From assembly GCA_026386805.1 (NCBI GenBank), contig JAPLMX010000210.1, positions 1-43,278 on the forward strand: a stretch of DNA of 43,278 nucleotides. The letters are read 5' to 3'. The notes under the pieces are model-generated. The model ran no database searches. It was not told where the DNA came from and was given only the letters and a program-made list of their open reading frames with translations. Source of the stretch: Phycisphaerae bacterium (GTDB lineage Bacteria > Planctomycetota > Phycisphaerae > Sedimentisphaerales > Anaerobacaceae). A program made the position numbers and the translations under genes. Below are positions 40,344 through 43,278 of the stretch, piece by piece (position 1 is the first letter of the stretch; every line of letters begins with the position of its first letter).

Positions 40344-41042
40344 TTATAGGCCGTCGGGGTAGGCCGCGGATCGGACGGTTCCTTCGCGAGTTCCCTCGAT
40401 CAGCCACTGGTTGCCGTCCCGATCCGTATAGACATACCAATCCACCTCTCGGGTGATCCGACGCGGGCCTACCGATTGACTCACCGGCATGACGGGGACC
40501 GCAAATGCGGTCTCGCGCGTCTGGGAAGGAGACCCCCTCGCAAAACTCTGCGTTGGGGACCCCGAATTTCGCACCATCGGACTATACGTATCAGGGGGGA
40601 CGTCTACGACAACCTGTGGCTGCGAGGACGAGGACAAGTTAGAAGGGATCTGCGAATACGGGAGCGGCACGAAACGAAGGACCAGACCCAGCAGCAATCC
40701 CGCCGCGATCCCGACAGCAAAGCGCAGATGGCCATCTGCTCGAGCCCCCCAGCGCCCTCCTTGACGCTCCAGGCCCCCCCTGGCGACTTGTCGCCATAAC
40801 GATCGCTTGCTTTGCTGCCAGGCACGCTCGAAAACGGCTGCCGGGTCTGTCCCCCGTCCCAAAACTTCATGAGTGACCACCCCACAACTGCACTCATGCA
40901 GAACCCGCATTTGTTCGTAGAGACTCTTGGCGCGAGGATCCTGCTGGATCTCACCTTCCAGAAGGCCCTGCTCCTTGGGCGACAGCTCGCCGTCCAGGAG
41001 CTTGCCAATCAGTATTTCCCATCGGTCATGCGTATCGTTCAT
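40344..41042 (-). CDS. Anti-sigma-factor-like membrane protein
   Basis: This 232-residue protein has the N-terminal pattern of ECF anti-sigma factors (WEILIGKLLDGELSPKEQGLLEGEIQQDPRAKSLYEQM), then HECSCG, which may be a degenerate zinc site. One membrane helix (about 108-124, FAVGIAAGLLLGLVLRF) follows, and then an exported region ending in a small domain (VDWYVYTDRDGNQWLIEGTREG). It overlaps the sigma gene by 17 nt and is translationally coupled. It should hold the sigma factor inactive at the membrane until an envelope signal arrives. Confidence 0.82.
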   Translation of the reverse strand: MNDTHDRWEILIGKLLDGELSPKEQGLLEGEIQQDPRAKSLYEQMRVLHECSCGVVTHEVLGRGTDPAAVFERAWQQSKRSLWRQVARGGLERQGGRWGARADGHLRFAVGIAAGLLLGLVLRFVPLPYSQIPSNLSSSSQPQVVVDVPPDTYSPMVRNSGSPTQSFARGSPSQTRETAFAVPVMPVSQSVGPRRITREVDWYVYTDRDGNQWLIEGTREGTVRSAAYPDGL

Positions 41043-41619
41043 TTTCCTGCACCTCATGCCCGCTCTTTCCGGTGACTTGGTCTCGAATCATTTGCCGCGC
41101 CCGGACGAGCCGGATTTGCATGGTGGTTATCGGAACATCCAAAACCTCGGCCATCTGGACGTACGTCAGCTCGCCCGTGTGGGCCAGGACAAACACTTCG
41201 CGGTACTTTTCCGGCAGTCTGGTGACCGCCTCCAGCACCCGCCCGTACAATTCTTTCTTTTCGATGTCTGCCAGCGGGTCGTCCACGTCGTCATCCGCGT
41301 AGTCGGGCAAGGTGACGCCGTCGAACGGAACCACCTTCTGCGGCCGGCGACGGTGGCAGTTCAACGCCTCCCGCCGGGCCAGCACGGCCAACCACCCGCG
41401 AAACCGCTCGGGTTCCCGGAGCGTCCCGATCCGCGTGATCACCCGCAGGCAAATCTCCTGCATCACATCGTCGAGGTCCTGCGCCCCCCCAAGGACGCTG
41501 TACACGAGTCCCTTGAGCCACCCCCAGTTGGCCTTCAGGAGCCCCTGCAGGGCCTCTTTGTCCCCGCGACATGCGGCGACAACCAATTCCGATTCATCCT
41601 GTGTTCTGTCGATGACCAT
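41026..41619 (-). CDS. ECF-family RNA polymerase sigma factor (second)
   Basis: This 197-residue sigma factor has region 2 (LLKANWGWLKGLVYSVLGGAQDLDDVMQEICLRVITRIGTLREPERFRGWLAVLARREALNCHRRR) and region 4 (VTRLPEKYREVFVLAHTGELTYVQMAEVLDVPITTMQIRLVRARQMIRDQV). The start at 41619 (MVIDRTQDE) was preferred; an in-frame ATG at 41661 has no ribosome binding site. It heads an operon with the anti-sigma-like and PDZ proteins, a typical envelope-stress arrangement. A TATATT hexamer lies close upstream of the start but without a convincing -35. Confidence 0.9.
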   Translation of the reverse strand: MVIDRTQDESELVVAACRGDKEALQGLLKANWGWLKGLVYSVLGGAQDLDDVMQEICLRVITRIGTLREPERFRGWLAVLARREALNCHRRRPQKVVPFDGVTLPDYADDDVDDPLADIEKKELYGRVLEAVTRLPEKYREVFVLAHTGELTYVQMAEVLDVPITTMQIRLVRARQMIRDQVTGKSGHEVQENERYA

Positions 41620-41694
41620 GTCGTTCTCTACCAATATAGATGGGCTGCCGGCGCCTTTCATACATCATCGGCTGTTTTTTTTGTGGAAATGCGT

Positions 41695-42003
41695 TCAAGT
41701 GACGCCCGCGTCAACAGTTGGCTTCACGCGGCTCGTGTGAAATCCAGGGAATAAGAACGGACCGTGGAAGGCCAAAATTGCGATTCTCAGGCCGGTGGCG
41801 AGTTGGGGGCGGGCGTTCTGGGCCGCAAGAACCCCGTTACAGGCTCCCCCTACGGCTGTTTGGGCCTTGGCGTGCACCAGTTCCCGCACTTTCGCGCAGA
41901 CCAAGACCCGCAGGATGTTCCAGCCCGTGATTTTGAGGTAGATCGCCTGGCAGACGCGGGACCAGGCTCGGATGCGAAGGTCGGGAATCCGGCCGTCTAT
42001 TGC
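41695..42003 (-). pseudogene. Possible transposase C-terminal remnant
   Basis: A minus-strand frame open across this interval reads GRIPDLRIRAWSRVCQAIYLKITGWNILR and then VLVCAKVRELVHAKAQT. The pattern AIYLKITGWNILR resembles the C-terminal end of DDE transposases of the IS4/IS1182 kind. There is no start or catalytic core, and no terminal repeats were found. It fits the disordered nature of this region, but the assignment is tentative. Confidence 0.35.
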
Positions 42004-42092
42004 AGGACTTCTCGGGAGGTGTTGTCAGTAGGAGTTGGGACATGTATGTTGTCGGGAGATGGTTGCTCGGTACGTGTGAAAGGGGTGTAACC

Positions 42093-42160
42093 ATGAGATA
42101 CGTTTCGACCTCATTGCTCGTCGCGCTCACAGTGTCGGCTGTGGCTGGTGCGGAAGTGGC
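42093..42160 (+). pseudogene. 5' fragment of a gene for an exported protein
   Basis: An ATG after AGGGGTG encodes a clear signal peptide (MRYVSTSLLVALTVSAVAGAEV). At about 42160 the sequence changes abruptly into the antisense of an oxidoreductase fragment, although the frame stays open to 42539. The mature protein is therefore lost and the gene cannot be identified. Confidence 0.5.
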
Positions 42161-42392
42161 GATGCAGCCGATTCGGCGTGGCAATGTGCACGACCTGCAC
42201 GCTCTTGTCGCCCAGAATCTCCTCGAAGTCCCTGTACGCCTTGGGCAGTCCAAGAGTCTTGGCGGCCAACTCCGACTCCCCCTTCGACACCCCAAGAATT
42301 CCAGTGGCCTCAACTCCGATGCGTCCCAGTGCCTCCACATGCACCGGCCCAATAAACCCCGCCCCCACCACCGCCGTGCGAATCTTCTGCAT
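42161..42392 (-). pseudogene. N-terminal fragment of a Gfo/Idh/MocA-family oxidoreductase
   Basis: The minus strand encodes MQKIRTAVVGAGFIGPVHVEALGRIG, the Rossmann start of this NAD(P)-dependent family, then LGLPKAYRDFEEILGDKSVQVVHIATPNRLH. After the ATPNRLH strand the family sequence stops at about 42160, where the catalytic EKP region should follow. The fragment retains about 75 of roughly 350 residues. The ATG at 42392 still has GGAG upstream. It is a deletion remnant joined to another gene's 5' end. Confidence 0.75.
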
Positions 42393-42405
42393 ACCCGTAT
42401 CTCCT

Positions 42406-42711
42406 TTATGCAACAAGCCGCGTATGAACTTCCTTCGCGATCTTCGGGCCGACCTCTTGTTCCGTCATTCTCAAATCGTAACTGGTTTGCAGGTTCAGCC
42501 AGAACTGCGGCGTTGTTCCAAAGTAGCGTGCCAATCTGAGAGCCGTGTCGGGCGTAACGGCGCGTCGTTCACGCACGATCTCATTGATACGCGGCGCAGG
42601 TACTTTGAGCTCCATCGCAAGCGCGTGGGCGCTCATCCCCAAGGCTGCGAGGAATTCCTCACGTAAAACTTCGCCCGGATGAATGGGCCGCATCTCATTT
42701 CTCGGATTCAT
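42406..42711 (-). CDS. higA: HigA-type antitoxin (second locus)
   Basis: This 101-residue XRE-family antitoxin has MRPIHPGEVLREEFLAALGMSAHALAMELKVPAPRINEIVRERRAVTPDTALRLARYFGTTPQFWLNLQTSYDL, the full HigA pattern. It is intact and starts 12 nt after the toxin stop, with GAGGAG upstream. Its partner toxin gene is frameshifted, so it may now act only as a repressor or neutralise related toxins such as the one at 24859-25152. Confidence 0.92.
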   Translation of the reverse strand: MNPRNEMRPIHPGEVLREEFLAALGMSAHALAMELKVPAPRINEIVRERRAVTPDTALRLARYFGTTPQFWLNLQTSYDLRMTEQEVGPKIAKEVHTRLVA

Positions 42712-42723
42712 TGTTCAGTCTCC

Positions 42724-43003
42724 TCAATGGTAGTCGACGATCTCGACATCAAAGGCATTGCCATCCTCAAAGCGAAAGCACAATCGCCACTGGTCATTGA
42801 TGCGGATACTCCACTGACCTTTGCGGCTTCCGCGTAAAGCCTCCAGTCTGTTGCCTGGCAGAACACGAAGGTCTTCGAGTGCATAGGCATCGTCCAACAT
42901 CTGCAGTTTGCGCTCCGCAACGCGTTCAATCGCCTTGAACCGGCGGGGGCATTTGCCCTCAAACAGCGCCTGTGCATCCTTAGCTATGAAAGGTCCTGAT
43001 CAT
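42724..43003 (-). pseudogene. higB: HigB toxin gene with a frameshift after codon 7
   Basis: The ATG at 43003 opens MIRTFHS and then meets TAA at once. One base further on, the family sequence resumes without interruption: KDAQALFEGK, then a basic region, LEDLRVLPGNRLEALRG, GQWSIRINDQWRLCF and VEIVDYH to a TGA at 42724-42726. The span of 280 nt equals 93 codons plus one base, so a single inserted nucleotide explains it. No alternative start in the correct frame lies before the core. The gene is either inactivated or affected by a sequence error; its antitoxin is intact. Confidence 0.8.
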
Positions 43004-43009
43004 AGGAGA

Positions 43010-43038
43010 AGGATATAACGTGGGGTGTTAAACGTCAA
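43010..43038 (-). promoter_or_regulatory. Promoter of the second higBA locus
   Basis: On the minus strand TTGACG (43033-43038) and TATCCT (43010-43015) are 17 nt apart, and the ATG lies 6 nt after the -10. The first higBA locus has the same 17-nt and 6-nt spacings, so both appear leaderless. Confidence 0.55.
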
Positions 43039-43143
43039 GCGAACATTTTCTGTAGGTGCCTTTGCGAGAGAGCGTCAGAACATGCCTCCTGTCTCCTCAG
43101 CCAACACCCGGCATCAGCGGACACACGCGGAACATTCAATCCG

Positions 43144-43278
43144 GTAGAGTAGAGGATTGAGCGACTGATGGCCGCTCAGTCCCCCCTCCTCGAACCGGAC
43201 GGGCGGATTTCCCGCATCCGGCTCTCACGGATCGTTCGTCGCTGGGCTGTCACAGCTTCACCAACCGCTTTTGCAGCG
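43144..43278 (-). mobile_element. 3' end of a group II intron (domains V and VI), extending off the right edge
   Basis: On the minus strand the 33-nt segment at 43224-43192 starts GAGCCGGATGCGGGAAATCC and ends CGTCCGGTTC. It matches domain V: the AGC catalytic triad, paired GAGCCGGA/TCCGGTTC, an inner GCGG/CCGC stem and a short A-rich loop. A hairpin GAGCG/CGCTC inside GAGGA/TCCTC follows as domain VI, with unpaired adenines near the 3' side, and the intron probably ends ...CTCTAC at 43144. The reverse transcriptase gene should lie beyond the window. Confidence 0.75.

Noticed and set aside
42000-42539. Plus-strand open frame of 179 residues across the breakpoint
   Set aside because: Beyond the signal peptide it is the antisense of an oxidoreductase fragment and the higA 3' end, so it is a chimeric accident.
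42981-42986. Programmed +1 frameshift at AGC-TAA-G in the second higB
   Set aside because: No stimulatory element or conservation is visible; a simple insertion is the more economical explanation.

Overview
The window looks like a chromosomal segment of a high-GC member of the Planctomycetota, most likely class Phycisphaerae. This is an inference. It rests on the secreted FG-GAP (beta-propeller) proteins ending in dockerin-like domains, the BlaR1-type peptidase fused to a PD40 propeller, the ECF sigma factor cassettes, and several families of short palindromic repeats that lie between genes and also inside coding sequences. No rRNA or tRNA gene was recognised. Most genes lie on the minus strand.

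Layout, left to right. 1-4.4 kb: three tandem paralogous FG-GAP/dockerin genes, each with its own sigma70-type promoter; the third carries a frameshift. 4.8-5.8 kb: an FHA-GAF sensor protein. 5.9-11.5 kb: a ribonucleoside/ribose utilisation cluster made of an exported nucleoside hydrolase, ribokinase, a ribose-type lipoprotein binding protein, an ABC ATPase and a permease. 11.6-12.3 kb: hisA on the plus strand. 12.5-16 kb: a BlaI-type repressor and an M56 (BlaR1-like) membrane peptidase with a propeller sensor, with two operator palindromes upstream. 16-24.7 kb: a SPASM-like radical SAM enzyme, mnmG, acpS, a parvulin-type lipoprotein, an HD hydrolase, a GH10 xylanase and a double-thioredoxin protein. 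24.8-27.6 kb: a HigBA toxin-antitoxin pair, a secreted protein of unknown function and a DUF2971 protein. 27.7-34.8 kb: mfd, an M20 peptidase and transketolase. 35.5-41.6 kb: a Coq7-like di-iron protein; an ECF sigma factor with a membrane protein and a lipoprotein; a ParA ATPase; and an ECF sigma / anti-sigma / PDZ protein operon. 41.7-43.3 kb: a scrambled region with a transposase-like remnant, two truncated genes joined at a breakpoint, a second HigBA locus whose toxin is frameshifted, and the 3' end (domains V and VI) of a group II intron that runs off the right edge.

The most unusual signal is a set of palindromic elements that sit in frame inside protein-coding genes: the signal-peptide region of the sugar-binding lipoprotein, the radical SAM enzyme, and up to three places in mfd. 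Intergenic relatives occur elsewhere in the window. The arrangement resembles the Rickettsia palindromic elements, but the sequences here are different and form at least two families. One family has two copies of exactly 81 nt whose stems differ by compensatory changes.

The ribose cluster reads as a coherent pathway: nucleosides are cleaved outside the cytoplasm, the ribose is bound and imported by the ABC system, and ribokinase phosphorylates it. Transketolase, encoded elsewhere in the window, could then take the carbon into the pentose phosphate pathway.
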